A DNA stretch of 64,000 bases from Apostichopus japonicus (GCF_037975245.1 NC_092576.1:17628111-17692110), one strand, 5' to 3'. Shown: positions 38,639 to 51,517, counted from the first letter of the stretch. The notes: generated by a model from the letters alone, not told the origin. Made by a program: numbers and translations.

Positions 38639-39930
38639 AAGACAGGTTTGTGACTGTTACCATGATAAGTTTACATCTTACCATATTGTTGAAACAAGAA
38701 ATGTCAAGATGCAGAGCACGGAGATATTTTAACAGCACATCTCAGTTTATGTTGAACACCGAGATATTCATCTTGGAAAATGTGGTCTGTCAATTATGTT
38801 TCTGTAGTTTACTGATGGTTAAACAAAATAAGTTTGGACATTCGCTTCCGCATGTTGGGTCCTGCAACAGAGACTGCCATCTGCTTTCCTAAATGGAACA
38901 GCTTGATTTTAGAGTAGCATGATGATACAAGCTTTACGAGAGAGTGCACATGATTATCATCTACTGTGGTGTGAAATTGGTGATTATGTAACTCAGGAAA
39001 AAGATTACGGTGTGAACAGTTATTGAGAACAGATGATGCTATTGCTGCTGAGACACCAAGACCTTGTAGAAGGTTTCCATCAGAAATGTTTGCAAGTCTT
39101 TGGAAACACTTTTCTGTTTCCATGCGCACACAAACGACACTGTCTGATGCTTTCTGCAGACCCCCACGGTCTTTTAGGGCCAAAAACTTATGACTCTTGC
39201 CACTTTGACTAGTCAGTGCCTCTGTGCACAAGAGGCAGTTTAATCGACGCTTTATCATGTTGACAACAAATCCAGCAATATAATTGATTGCAGCTTCTTT
39301 GTACCCAGATATGGCTTGGAAATTTGGTACATCTGCATAATCATGATCATCATGCAATGGCTGAGTTCTAAGCACGAGATCATATTTACCTGCTATGCTT
39401 ATTACTGATGGTTGGGATACATGAAGAATGGTAGAACTGTCCCTTAGTATGCAATTTCCTGTCCCATTATTGACATTGTTAACAGCCGCTTGTATGCCGC
39501 ACAAAATTGGCCTGCTGTTGTTTTATTATTGAACCCTCAACTGGCTCTCACTGCACTAAAAAAAGCTCTATGTGATCTTGACTAAATTTATAGGTTAAAA
39601 GGTATTTCATTGGAGCATTAGGACCTGCAACAAGTTCTACAACAAGTTCTGAGATACTTTTGATGCTGGCAGCAAATCCTATAAAGCCAGTCTTCCTTGG
39701 GGTAAGATGCAGTGCTTTACCGGTTGTATCAGTAAGACCTAGGATGAAACGTTCAGCATTTCCCAAGATCTCTAACAATTTATCTGCATTTCCCTTTCTT
39801 ATTGGAGCTTTTGCACCTTTGCTCAAAGGATTTTTGCTGTTAAGGACATCAAATGCAGCATCAACATGCCTTACAAAGCAAACTGTGGCCTCACAACCTC
39901 TAAATTGAGGGAGTTTCAACCCCTCGTTGC

Positions 39931-40024
39931 AGTAATGCAGGGCACCTGCTACTCTGGCACTAAATACCTGTGCGGCCAGTAATGCAGGGCATCTGCTACT
40001 CTGGCACTAAATACCTGTGCGGCC
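39931..40024. repeat. 47-bp tandem duplication inside the transposase
   Basis: 39931-39977 and 39978-40024 are identical except for one base (GGGCACC versus GGGCATC). Because 47 is not a multiple of three, it breaks the transposase frame. Confidence 0.9.
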
Positions 40025-41883
40025 AAATTGACCTTCATTTTTTGCTTTCGCCAGTCAATATGTGCACTTTTTAGTTTATTACCTAATCGAAGTCCCTGTT
40101 TTTCTTGGAGTTTATTGAGCTCTTCTATATACTGCCAACTGATTGTCTGACCATCTGAGGTTTTGAAAATTCCTATGTCTGCAAATGAGTTGCGGAGCAA
40201 CTTTAACATATGGCATGCATCAAGAATAAAATGAACTTGAATCGATTGATCTGATGGATGAGGAAATGACGGGTCCAAACCAATCACATTCATGTTTGCC
40301 CCAAGGGATTTCATCATTGCAAAATGACAAGAAGGCCCGTCACAAGTTAGAGACACTGCTTGTACACCGCTATCATGAAGTCTACGTAAACACTCATTGA
40401 CCAGGTTTGCTCGTTCTACCCCACTTAAACCATATACAAGAAAATAGCCAAGCGGTATTTTACAAGCATCATTTGCTGACACTGCCATAAAAACTAAAGC
40501 ATCTTTGGCTTCTGGTGTGGAGTCATCAAACCTACCTGTACCAATGTCTACATAACCTCGATACTTTCCATTTGCATATTCAATATGTTTACGTATGGCC
40601 ATTTCATCGAACATGATTGCACATACAGTCTCTTTTCCCTGTGCCAAGTTGTCATTGGCTTTAGCATGGAGAGCATCAAATGCTTGCTTTGTGAATCTAG
40701 GGTCCCCCTCTACACTACAATACTATGTTCTAATTGTACGAGGATGGGGTAAGGCCAGGTCAAATGTTTCTCTCACATACTCGTAAGCCCTTGCTGAGTA
40801 GAACTGCAGAGACATGGCAAATGAACGGAGGTCTTCTGGGTATGCATTACTCTGTTTAGTATTTGATTGTTCAATAATTCTTTGAAAGACTTCCTTGGTG
40901 ACTCCACTAAAGGTTGACTCCAACATCTCAGCACGGTTGGTTGATATAAGGTTTTGATTATGCAAAGAATCTATCACTGTGCTTAAGTTTGAAACCCTTT
41001 TTTTCAGACGTCGTGTTTTTTGTTGCTCAACCTTCAACTTCTTACATATTTCAAGTTCATCTACTGCTTGGTCTAACTTAGTTTCCTGGGAGACTCTAAC
41101 ACAGCATAACTGTGATCACAAACACCGACATGGAGTTGCTGAGGTACTGGTGCCTCAACTGCACAGGGAGAACCTGTCTCCACTGTCTCAAGACTCACGT
41201 CTGAAGTTCCTCTTCTTGAGGGTGGTTTACGGCTTGTAGATTTCTGAATAGTAACACATTTAAGATTGAAATAAATACTCAAAAATTCACTTCATTATTA
41301 TGCAAGTTTGTGTATACACCCATGCTGTCATACACACCGCAGAATAAAGCTGCACATTGCACGAGCTGTGCTTCATTCCAGAGCCAAAGGAATGTATGAC
41401 ACATACATGTACATGTCAATCATACTCCAAAAAATAACAAGACTTAGTTGCTTTACAGAACTTCATTACAATGTTTATTTTATGAATGCAATGAATCAAT
41501 AATTTTGTGACATAAATTTTCAAGGTATGCTGGGTAAATATTCAAACTCTAACAGAAACAATCAACATAGAAAAACACAAAATCATGCATTTACCATTAA
41601 TTCAGGAATTAAACACTGTCATCTCCTTGTGGCACAAAGCAGACCTGAAAACATGAATAAGTGGAAAAGGGAATAACAAAAACAGAATGCGTTGAAACTC
41701 ATCTTGAACAATATCGTGACATGCAGTATCCTCCACGACCACTATTGCAGGGTGTCCCGTCCTGTTAAATTTTTCTTTTTAAATGAGATTTCACGTTAAA
41801 TATAACTTACTCTTGTTTTATTGGCCAAATTTGTGATTATACAAACCTAAAATATCACATCCTTTGTCCTACAAATAACGTGC

Positions 41884-41955
41884 AAAAGCACTATTGAGAG
41901 TTCTCCAGTGAGGCTGCCCTGTTAAAGATTTCGGCACCTGGAGAACACTGACATG
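41884..41955. repeat. short inverted-repeat element in the transposase intron
   Basis: GTTCTCCAGTGAGGCTGCCC and the facing CACCTGGAGAACACTG form an imperfect foldback. A related half (CAGTGTTCTCCACGGGCC ... TTAACAGGGCA) is at about 38116-38148. Confidence 0.4.
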
Positions 41956-44911
41956 CATAACAAACTTGCAAAAAACTGGCAAAAGTTGAGAATACTTTGA
42001 ACATGTGCCAATTATTTTGTTAACATTAAACAGAACAAAGTTAATTATAACAAACAATGTGCTAAATGAGAGAAGGGGAATGAAAAACGGTGTCAGCTTC
42101 TAATTCATTTTATTTAATGAAATTACTTTTGAAAGACGATAAATCGCAAAATACACACTCTACCACTTGGTGGAAAGATGACCATATCTGGCCATCTCTC
42201 GTAACACTATGCCAGATATGGGATTCTTTCCAACTTGGTTAATTAAAAAACAAAAACAAAACAATAAAAAGGTCATTAGATTTTTTTCAGGCATATATCC
42301 TACCGCTTGGAGATGTGTTGGAAAAGCAAATACTGTGGGTTCAACATCTGGACGAAGACGGACAGTTTGCCCAGATCTATCGAAATAATTATCCAAAAGT
42401 GCTCTGAGCAAACAAGCGAAGTCTTTGATGGTTTCCAATTCTCTCTTCTAATATTGACAATCCATTTTTTAAGCCTCTCTGACTGGCAATGTGGAAATCT
42501 GTATGAAAAGGTATATAAACGAACTGAATACTGTGCTAAAATAGAATTACCAGTGCAATGGTCCCAATAAAGAAAAGATTATCGCAACTACATGACTGTC
42601 ACAAAATTGGCCAAAAGTTTTGCACTCAGGCAAGCAAACTATGAAGGCTACGACAGGAAAATTGTAAACCATTTATAAAAAGCAGAATTACTTCCACACT
42701 CAAGCACTGCAATGAACTCTGCATAGTAGAATAGGCCTACCGTAATTTTTTCTCAGCCTCGGTAACTAAGAGTAAGAGTAACTCTGACTAAAAATTTACT
42801 TTTAGAGTAGTTCTTATTTTGGGGTCTTCAAATATAATTCAATCCTCAATGGAATTCTTTTCGTATCCCCATCCCCCCTGTAGTGTTACATAACTTACTT
42901 ATGGAATGTTATCCCTCTGTCATAATGGAAGCGGTTTGCCCTGTTTGTGCAGCTGTAAGCTGAACAGCCTGACATTGTAGCAAGTATTGGGTTCACCAAT
43001 TAGCTGTAGTGTAAAAAGAGACAAAATAAACAGGTATTATTGCAATGCCAGCTCCAGCCAGTGGAATGTACATGTTGGACATCCAATGTCACTCATTGGA
43101 CATCACTCATGGTGGTCAGATAGTGGTACGTACACAGTCTCAACTTCAAGAATGAAATGTTTCCCCCTCACTGACTGTATGATCATCAGTGACCACTCAT
43201 TAAGGGTTAGGCATGTGCAAAGTGATTAACGTTTGGCCTATTACAGTTATAGTATAATAATATTAACAACATGAATTATCTACTAACAGCATGGAGCTAC
43301 CTCCATGCTACTGTAACTAACTGTTTACATGGTTAATCAGCGCAGCATGATCAGTACAGTACAGTACTCCTCACGTTTAAAGCCTATCTTGCTGCTGCTG
43401 ATCATATAGGAAGGGGGAGCATTTCATAATGTACTTACTTACAAAGGAGTTTTGGAGCAATTTTAACCACTACCGCTAGCTGCTGCTAACTAATACAATA
43501 ATAAAACTGTATGAATACAAACTATTTATAAAACAAAGTATATCTAATTGTTCCTTTCATGCAAACGAGACCCAATACACTCAACAACATAAGGTCAGAA
43601 CTTACTTTAGAGATAAAAACACATCTCATGTCGATCTGTACCGACTAAACGTTTTGCTTTGCACGAGAGTTTACTACCCTCGTACCTTTCTACTTGCACC
43701 GTTTCAAATTATGTTTCCAAATAAAAAACGATTCGATGGTGATGATACCGGCGATCTGTAGAAATATAAATGCCTTCTTCCTCCAGAAATTATTGTATTG
43801 CGCACGCGCTACAATATTGGGATTACTAGCCCGCTCCATTATCTACATGGTTGGCTAGTGAATGCCAGCTCAACATACACCCTTCATAGCATATCTCAAA
43901 TTCACAGGTTTGCTACGCAGGCAAAAATCCAGACCAAGATTTGCAAAGAATTGTGGGGGCGAACAGTTAATTCTGCCACGTAAATAAAATAGATCTCCTT
44001 GAGTAGCACACTTCTTTAAAACAATCGTAAATTCTCTAACATTTGAACGCATTTGAGTTAACAACATCTTGCAGAAAGTTGCAAGCAAGAAACGTGAATT
44101 GTATTTATCCGCAACGACCTTGCGTTATCAATACTAATTCAGCTCTTGCAACATAGGCACTTGTAACGTTATTATTGTACCTATATGGTTGGCCGTGTAC
44201 GTTTATGGCATATAATGTGTTTTAATGATGACTAACCAGGGCCAGGAAATCGACCAAGCAGTATTTACTGGGCCGTCGAGTTACATTTGTGCAATGTTAT
44301 AGAGAAGACATGTACATTATATTCTTCCGATTAAAGGGCATAAGGCCTTCGGTGTAAACTCGTAAAATATCGTCATCTAGCAGCAGGGTTATGTAGCGGC
44401 GTAATTTGACACCGCTACTGTTTCCGTCAACTGATAGCGCCCTCAATTACCCTTGTAGTATGGCTAGTTGAAACTCACACCACTTCGACTTTCGACTTCG
44501 ACCGCTCAACACGACGAGCTACCAACTACATAAATCGCCTACATTAATTGCCTTATGATTACTTTCGATCAGATTAGCCAGCCCAATGGCTTTCGTATAT
44601 ATATATGAATTGTTACTATTAGCTTGAGACTTATACGGGACAAAGTCAGATATATGTTGATTATTTCTACAAATTAGGGAAATCAAAGAGAATAAATGCT
44701 TTTTTTGGATAACGTTTCAAGTTTGATACCTTAGTTTTGTAGTAGATTGTATTTTCACAAAAGAGTTAAAGCTTGTTACAATTTTCTGATTTTTATTTAT
44801 GCTCTTCCAACATAAGTATTTCATTTGAGTCTGCATTCAACGAATGTTAAAAAAAACAAACAATATAGCTGTATATGTTAGCACTGGTTAAATACGTTTT
44901 ATTACATCAGC

Positions 44912-44983
44912 GGCCTGTTGGTCTAGTGGCATGATTCTCGCTTAGGGTGCGAGAGGTCCCGTGTTCAATTCCCGGATAGGCCC
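44912..44983 (+). tRNA. tRNA-Pro (AGG)
   Basis: 72 nt with a paired acceptor stem (GGCCTGT with ATAGGCC, one G-T), a CTCGC/GCGAG anticodon stem and anticodon AGG. The T stem has one mismatch (CCGTG against CCCGG). A TTTT Pol III terminator follows at about 44987. Confidence 0.85.
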
Positions 44984-45336
44984 TTGTTTTAATTTCCTCT
45001 TTTATATTTCAATTAATATTGTTTGTTGATAGTTCTTCTTGACGTAGCAAACGAAATCGTTCTTCGTTTTCTAAGTATTTATTTCTTTTATGCGATTTTT
45101 TTACAACAGTGCGACTTTTTCCACTCCTTATAAATATCGTCTCAAGTTTAATCCTTTAGTTTGGTAACAGATTGCATTTTCACAAAAGGGTTAAAGCTTG
45201 TTTACTTTTTTCTGATTTTATTTATGTTCTTCCAACACAAGTATTTCATTAGAATCTGCATACAAAGGATGTTATTAAATAGCAATTTAGCTATATATGT
45301 GTTTACACTGGTTGGAATAAGTTTTGTTACATCAGC

Positions 45337-45408
45337 GGCCTGTTGGTATAGTGGCATGATTCTCGCTTTGGGTGCGAGAGGTCCCGGGTTCGATTCCCGG
45401 ATAGGCCC
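45337..45408 (+). tRNA. tRNA-Pro (TGG)
   Basis: 72 nt with intact acceptor, anticodon and T stems (CCGGG TTCGATT CCCGG); anticodon TGG. The D loop reads GGTATAGTGG instead of GGTCTAGTGG. TTTT follows. Confidence 0.9.
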
Positions 45409-45762
45409 TTGTTTTAATTTTCTATTTTATTTTACGATATTATATGGTTTGTTTGTAGTTCTTCATTTAACGTAGCCTGAAGTCGTTCTTCGTTTTCTTA
45501 GTATTTTTTCTTTTATGCGATTATTTTTTTTACAATAATGCGACTTCTTCCAATGCTCATAGATAACGTCTCAAATTTTATCCTTTAGTTTTGTAGTAGA
45601 TTGTATTTTCACAAAAGAGTTAAAGCTTGTTTACTCTTTTCTGATTTTGATTTATGCTCTTCCAACATAAGTATTTCATTTGAGTCTGCATTCAACGAAT
45701 GTAATAAAAAACAATATAGCTGTATATGTTAGCACTGGTTAAATACGTTTTATTACATCAGC

Positions 45763-45834
45763 GGCCTGTTGGTCTAGTGGCATGATTCTCGCTTAGGGTG
45801 CGAGAGGTCCCGGGTTCGATTCCCGGATAGGCCC
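45763..45834 (+). tRNA. tRNA-Pro (AGG)
   Basis: 72 nt with all stems paired and anticodon AGG. It is the best-preserved AGG copy in the array; a TTTT terminator follows. Confidence 0.93.
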
Positions 45835-46182
45835 TTGTTTTATTTTCTATTTTATTTTACGATGTTATATGGTTTGTTTGTAGTTCTTCATTAACGTAGC
45901 CTGAAGTCGTTCTTCGTTTTCTTAGTATTTTTTCTTTTATGCGATTTTTTTTTTTACAATAATGCGACTTCTTCCAATGCTTATAGATAACGTCTCAAAT
46001 TTTATCCTTTAGTTTTGTAGTAGATTGTATTTTAACAAACGGGAGGAAGCTTGTTTACTATTTTCTGATTTTGATTTATGTTCTTCCAACACAAGTATTT
46101 CATTTGAGTCTGCATACAACGAATGTAATAAAAAAAAGATATGTGTGTTAGCACTGCTTGGAATACGTTTTATTACATCAGC

Positions 46183-46254
46183 GGCCTGTTGGTCTAGTGG
46201 CATGATTCTCGCTTTGGGTGTGAGAGGTCACCGGTTCAATTCCTGGATAGGCCC
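46183..46254 (+). tRNA. tRNA-Pro (TGG), degenerate T arm
   Basis: Anticodon TGG with a wobble pair in the anticodon stem (CTCGC/GTGAG). The T stem ACCGG/CCTGG has two mismatches, so this copy may be a pseudogene. It lies 145 bases upstream of the exon at 46399. Confidence 0.7.
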
Positions 46255-46398
46255 TTGTTTTAATTTCCTATTTTATTTTCAATTTTATATTGTTTGTTGG
46301 TAGTTCCTCTTGAACGTAGCAAACGAAGTCGTTCTTAACTTCCTAACTTTTTTCTTTTATTCGATTCTTCCATCTTCCATTATATATAATGCCAACAG

Positions 46399-48975
46399 GT
46401 ACAATCACTGCCTCCGAAGTACGACACTGTCGTAAGAGAGCGCAAAGGATGTACTGGCATGAGATTACTGGGTGTCTTCCTGTTCCTTCTTGTCATCGTG
46501 GGAATTGCAGTCGGTATTACGTACGCAGTTCGATGGGAAGAGGTGAGAATCTCGCAGAAAAGAGTATCTTTCGGCGGGTGGCCGAAGTTTATTTTAGTGC
46601 CATACATATTCTTGTGCTTAACTCAGAGGTGGATCAAGGGAGTGGGGCCCAGGGGGCCATTTTGCCCCTCTTCGAAACTTCTTATTGCCCCGGTTTTTTT
46701 ATTTTTTTTATTTTTTTACTAAAAATAAGATGCAAACATAGTTTTGTCCCACAACAAGGTGTATGAGATAGTTAAGACGTTTTGCTCCGACAAATCTCAC
46801 TTTTACCGATGGTTTCTTATCCGCGCTATTTCGATAATCATTCCGGAATATGTGCAATGATTAAAGGGACTGTCTACTCAACGTTTACTTCTCTTTCTAT
46901 ATACGCAGTGATTTCGCTGGTTACCACGGTAACAGAGCAATACACAAGAAACCGCACGAGAACATGCATAATTTCTTTACCTGGATTCCCACTCCTAACT
47001 AAACAAGAAGACAAAAACACATGTATATTATTGTACATCATATAGAATGATATGGTCTTCAACGTGATTTTATTACTGCTTTGTTTTCCTTTTAAGATAT
47101 TTAATATTCATATGATTTAATATCTCACTAATTTTATATTTATTTCTTTGTTTACAGGGTTGCAAACCAGGTAAGAATTTTGCAGTAATCTTTAGTAGTA
47201 CACACATTGAGAAAGATTTACGAATAATGACTCAGCTCTTACAACGAAAGTGGTCTTCAGCAACGGGAACAAGCTATCTACTTGAGGTGTAAACTTGAAT
47301 ACAGGAGCGCAACTAAAAGGGTCTGAACGGGAAGGGGGGGGGGGGGGTGAGCAGTGGGTGTGAATTAGCCGAGGTATTTCATTGCATCCTGGGAAGTAAC
47401 AGTTGCTCATAACTTTCATTAAGAAAAAAATGAAGACTTCAAGAAGCGGCGGGCCCAGTGAATATTTTTTTCCCTCGGTACCGGCCGGACCTGGCATTCG
47501 ACGCAACTGTGTATCAGTGATAATATGCATCCCTAAACTAGATATGTAAACGATCCTGTAATGCCACAATCTACAGGCACACACCAGAAACCACACTTGG
47601 TCTTGTTTAATGTTACACCGAAATATATAAGAATCTTTAAAGCACAGTTATTTTTCGTACACTGCCGATTGCATACCATCATGTGTTGGTTCCATAATAT
47701 GTACAAAACATAGGCCTATGGCAAGTGCAAGACTTTTTTTTTATCTCAACCATAGAAGTAGGCGTTTTTAGGCAAATTTAGACCTCTGTCCGCCCTACCC
47801 TCCCCTCATACACTACCCAACGGTCTCAAAGTGCCGAAACTTGTCTAAAGCTTTTCTTTTTTTCAGATAACATATCTGTTTCACCTATCCTAATTACATA
47901 TTAAAATAACCAATCTAAAAGCAAAGACTTAAAAACCTTCAGCTGATGTCTTCTTTACGAAACAAGATAACTACCATAACTGTAACTATATATATGTATA
48001 TATTTATTCTCATACCTGACCACTCTAGAACTGCCAGAAGGTGGTGACGTCATTTACGACAGACCAGATGATGACTACGAATGGGAAGACGGCAACGGTC
48101 GACCTGGAGATCATGACGGTCACCATGGCGATCATCCAATCGATCCTACTGGCGATGGACGCCCAGATGATGGCGACCACGGCCGACCTGAATCTACAGA
48201 AAGACCGCCCCCAATTGACTACATCGGGACGCGACCTCCTCTGATTGGAGGACCCGAAGACGGACATGACGACCACGGACATGATGACGATACAGACGAC
48301 AGTTCTGAAGATCATGACGGCCGTCCACACCACGGACATGATAACGCTACAGACGACAGTTCTGAAGATCATGACGGCCGTCCACACCACGGAGATGATG
48401 ACGATACAGACGACAGTTCTGAAGATCATGACGGCCGTCCACACCACGGACATGATAACGCTACAGACGACAGTTCCGAAGATCATGACGGCCGTCCACA
48501 CCACGGAGATGATGACGATACAGACGACAGTTCTGAAGATCATGACGGCCGTCCACACCACGGACATGATAACGCTACAGACGACAGTTCCGAAGATCAT
48601 GACGACCGTCCACACCACGGAGATGATGACGATACAGACGACAGTTCTGAAGATCATGACGGCCGTCCACACCACGGAGATGATGACGATACAGACGACA
48701 GTTCTGAAGATCATGACGGCCGTCCACACCACGGTAATGATGACGGCGAGGATGACGATGATGATAAAATCAACCACAGGAATATGAACAATCCTCCTTT
48801 CCGAAGTATTAGTCAATGGAAATCTGAGAGAGCAGGTAGAGAGAAAATGGTCGCTCTACGTCGACCAATTCAGGCACGCCCTGCCTATCAGGGAAGAAGT
48901 AGAGTCGAGACTGAAGAGGCCAGATACGGTCACGACTACGGACATAGCGGCAAACAGTATCGTAAACGTGCCTAG
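46399..48975 (+). CDS. type II single-pass membrane protein with Asp/His-rich 19-residue repeats
   Basis: Exons 46399-46542, 47158-47170 (13 bases) and 48029-48975 (TAG stop) join in consistent phase to give 367 residues; earlier exons may exist, since an in-frame stop precedes the first acceptor and the first Met is at 46459. The N-terminal part has LPPKYDTVVRERKGC (a PPxY motif and basic residues) before the hydrophobic span LLGVFLFLLVIVGIAVGITY, so the N-terminus is probably cytoplasmic. The ectodomain is acidic and carries eight 19-residue repeats (57 bases each, starting 48301) with the core SSEDHDGRPHHG; linkers are HDNAT (three times, each an Asn-Ala-Thr sequon) or DDDDT. An EDDDDDK stretch (48748-48768) precedes a basic C-terminal tail. 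A metal- or mineral-binding surface role is an inference from composition. Possible polyadenylation signals are at 49199 and 49304. Confidence 0.75.
48301..48756 (+). repeat. coding 57-bp tandem repeat, eight units
   Basis: Units start every 57 bases from 48301. A two-unit higher-order pattern (114 bases) is visible: odd linkers are CATGATAACGCTACA and even linkers GATGATGACGATACA, until the last two units. Unit 6 has GACGAC for GACGGC (Gly to Asp). Confidence 0.95.
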
Positions 48976-50716
48976 ACGTGTTTGGTAGTACCTACAAAGT
49001 TTTATAGTAAGCTTCACCACGCATTAATATTGTATTAATAATTAATTATCACCACGCAATAATATTGTATTAAGAATTCATGATCATCAGGCATTAATAA
49101 TGTATTAATAATTCATTGCCAATGTCAGTTAAGTGATTATTTTCCCCATTTTAACGCAGAGAATAGTAAATTAATTTTGCTTGAAAGAAATGTTCGGTAA
49201 TAAATTCACCCATCAAAGCATGATTTTTTTGTATGAAATTGCTGAGCGATGTTTCGTTGTTATCCGTAAAATGATGTTTCCAACGACTTTAAGTTTTATC
49301 TTTAATAAAAAAACGCGGCGCCTAGTAGTTTTGGTATGGAATGAGGAAAATAAAGAGAAATAAAAATGAAAGCAAAATAGGGGCAGGACAGTAGGTCTAC
49401 TCAAATTCGGCAATGTAAATTGAACTAAGTACTACAAGAAGAACTAGACCGGGTTCTAAAAGTTTGCTTCTACTTGTAGATGTGTTCCTTTGTATAAATA
49501 ATTTGTTAGTCGGCCCGTATCAAGGTTCAGAAGGGACATACCATGCCGCACTCCTCAATGGCAGAGATCTACGCCGCGTCCATCTGTCCCAGCATCATAT
49601 GTGCGAGAAAAACGTCACAATTGACAGGCCACCAGTGTTGTTTCCTTGTTAAATTCTTGTCGGTGCCTCTCAAACTCAGAATTCTTTGCAATATGGCCTG
49701 CCTTTATGACCAGAGGAGAATGCTTTACGACCTTATCTGATACATTTCTATAGATGTATCATTTCGGTAAACTGGCATTGTTTTGTGTCAATTTGATCCT
49801 CTTCATTAGTTGTCTCAAATTCATTTTTTTTTAGAGAAGAAATTTAAATTTAATGTCTAGACTTTGTTTTTCACATATTTTTCAACAATTCTATAAAGTG
49901 TTTGGAAAAAAAGTCGAAGTAAAAAATAAATTGAAGATCTTTGCATTGCAATGACAGAATGTTCGTTGAATATTTAATATTCTCAAACTCGTTTTAAAAT
50001 GTGGGTAAGTGGGTAAGCGCTGCAAAGAGCTTTAAGTTCACACATGTTATTTACGTCCTGTTTAGAGTTTCATCGGCGGTGGGATGGGGGAGGGGCGAGG
50101 GGAGCCACTGCCTTCGAGCGTCAACTTGAGGGACATGTGACGCTGCTTGAGGGACGGCTAACTCAAAAAACACATTAATGCTTCCCGACAATACGGATCC
50201 GTTTTGGGTTCTGTACCACGAATTACAGTATTTTGACTTTTTCAGTGTAACTTGATCTTTTGAAGTACAATTTACTCTTTGACATTTCTCATTAAAATTT
50301 CACTGTTTTTAATTACAACGTTTCATTAATATTCCAACAAAAAGAACACTTTAAGAACTACAAAATTGAAATATTGGCACACCTAATTTATGAAAACATA
50401 AAGTTTTGACCCTTGAAGTTAGTTTGACTAGACTTTTTCCGAAAATAAATTTAATGATGCAACCTGATTGTGGTCTCAATACAAGTCACTTTATCGTACC
50501 CTTTGGGTTGTTAAGATTTCAGATGTTTCGCAAATAATATTGGTGTGTGTTGTAATTCACCCAAACTAACAACTTTCAGAGACGCGATCTAAATAGGCCA
50601 ATCACAGCTTCTTTTGAAAATGGCGTCCGCTTCTGTAAAACAAGACCTATATGTTACTCGATGCTCTTCAAGACGTATAATGGCGGGAATCTATCATTAC
50701 AGAACAGCACACACAC
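48976..50716. other. 3' flank of the Asp/His-rich gene and spacer, no further gene assigned
   Basis: It contains two probable polyadenylation signals and three ATTAATA-type imperfect repeats (about 49022-49110). A short open frame near 49500-49652 after a possible acceptor is not supported by any homology that I can recognise. Confidence 0.35.
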
Positions 50717-50734
50717 ATATATATTGATATATAA

Positions 50735-50789
<55 letters not shown>
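50717..50789. repeat. (AT)n microsatellite forming a SINE tail
   Basis: AT repeat directly at the 3' side of the minus-strand SINE at 50799-50897. Confidence 0.85.
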
Positions 50790-50790
<1 letters not shown>

Positions 50791-50798
50791 GTTTATAT

Positions 50799-50897
50799 GT
50801 TGGAAAATCCAGAACAGTGAAAAAACTTCCAGCCTCCTCCTTCCGGGCCTCCCGCTTTACATGCAGACACCCTAACCACTAGGCTATGGACGAAATA
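50799..50897 (-). repeat. tRNA-derived SINE
   Basis: On the minus strand a tRNA-like head with an A-box region (TAGCCTAGTGGTTAGGGTG) is followed by GTAAAGCGGGAGGCCCG, then GGAGGCTGGAAG, TTTTTTCACTGTTCTGGATT and an (AT)n tail. The B box GTTCGAATCCCGG seen at 55441-55522 is deleted here. Confidence 0.65.
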
Positions 50898-51517
50898 TAT
50901 ATTTACAATGCAGATTAGTACAATTCAACGCCAAATAATAAATCAATTCAAGGAGAAATTAACATTTGTTATGTAATTGCTTAACCGTGTACAATTATTT
51001 CTTCTTCATTAAACGTATAAGTAATCTAACGTGGACAATTTTTAATTCGTGTCATAAAGAAACATTTGTACGTGCGTTATTAAATTGATATAACCCGGAT
51101 CCTGTCTTTATTACGTCACGGCTGCAGTCTTCCATATCCACGTGCTACCGTATACATTTGACTCCAAAATTAAGTGTATTACTTTCAATTTGTCACATAA
51201 ACATAATGACGTGTTCTAAATCCAGTAAGAAATAATTACTTTCGTTAACAAGAAATATTACCAACATTCATTGTAGTAACAGCGCCACGGCATGGATTTA
51301 ACTCATGACAGTTGTTTTTCACGGGATCCTAGGGCCGATGGGACATGGAAAGGGAGGGAGGGAAGAAGGAAGGAGAGGGACAGAAAAAAGAAAGGGGAAG
51401 GGGAGGGACAAGGGCAGAGGTAGGGGTAGGGAGATGGGGAACTGGGGAGGGAAAGGTCATGGGAAGAGAGGAGGGAGGGAGGAAGACAGGAAGGTAGGAG
51501 AGGGATTGAATAAGGGC

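Larger units (their letters stand above)
38809..42975 (-). pseudogene. P-element/THAP9-type transposase, multiply disrupted
   Basis: Exon 1 (42975-42899) begins MSGCSAYSCTNR with THAP ligands C4 and C9. Exon 2 (42498-42304) supplies FPHCQSERLKKW, VCSEHF (Cys and His ligands) and the closing LRPDVEPTVFAFP. Exon 3 starts at 41243 and runs through a coiled-coil region (about 41037-40930), FYSARAYEYVRETF and PHPRTIR, the catalytic-core blocks CAIMFDEMAIRKHI, LTCDGPSCHFAMM and ILDACHMLKLLRN, then LLTYKFSQDHIELF and YIAGFVVNMIKRRL. Breaks include a 1-nt deletion after VCSEHF (about 42397), a frameshift near 41090, an in-frame TAG at 40723-40725 where Trp is expected, a 47-bp tandem duplication (39931-39977 and 39978-40024), a frameshift near 39556 followed by an in-frame TGA, and another near 39486. 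The element is absent from the other duplication unit. Its terminal repeats were not found. Confidence 0.85.
43509..47170. repeat. segmental duplication block A, copy 1
   Basis: Collinear with 58514-64000. It begins CTGTATGAATACAAACTAT, passes through a conserved 1.1 kb noncoding segment, the tRNA-Pro array and the exon at 46399-46542, and reaches the second exon at 47158. The other copy carries 1417 extra bases between positions equivalent to 44576 and 44577. Confidence 0.9.

Noticed and set aside
45161-46303. Open frames reading through the tRNA genes (also 61598-61909)
   Set aside because: Each frame crosses a tRNA-Pro gene and its spacer; recurrence between copies reflects the array, not protein conservation.
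48025-48816. 263-codon minus-strand frame of VVWTAVMIFRTVV repeats, and two plus-strand frames with TTVLKIMTAVH repeats
   Set aside because: They are shadows of the 57-bp coding repeat. The plus-strand frame encoding the SSEDHDGRPHHG repeats is the one that joins both upstream exons in phase and continues to a stop at 48975.
49464-49740. Possible exon after a TACTTGTAG acceptor
   Set aside because: Two overlapping short frames, no phase partner, no recognisable motif and no copy to compare within the window.
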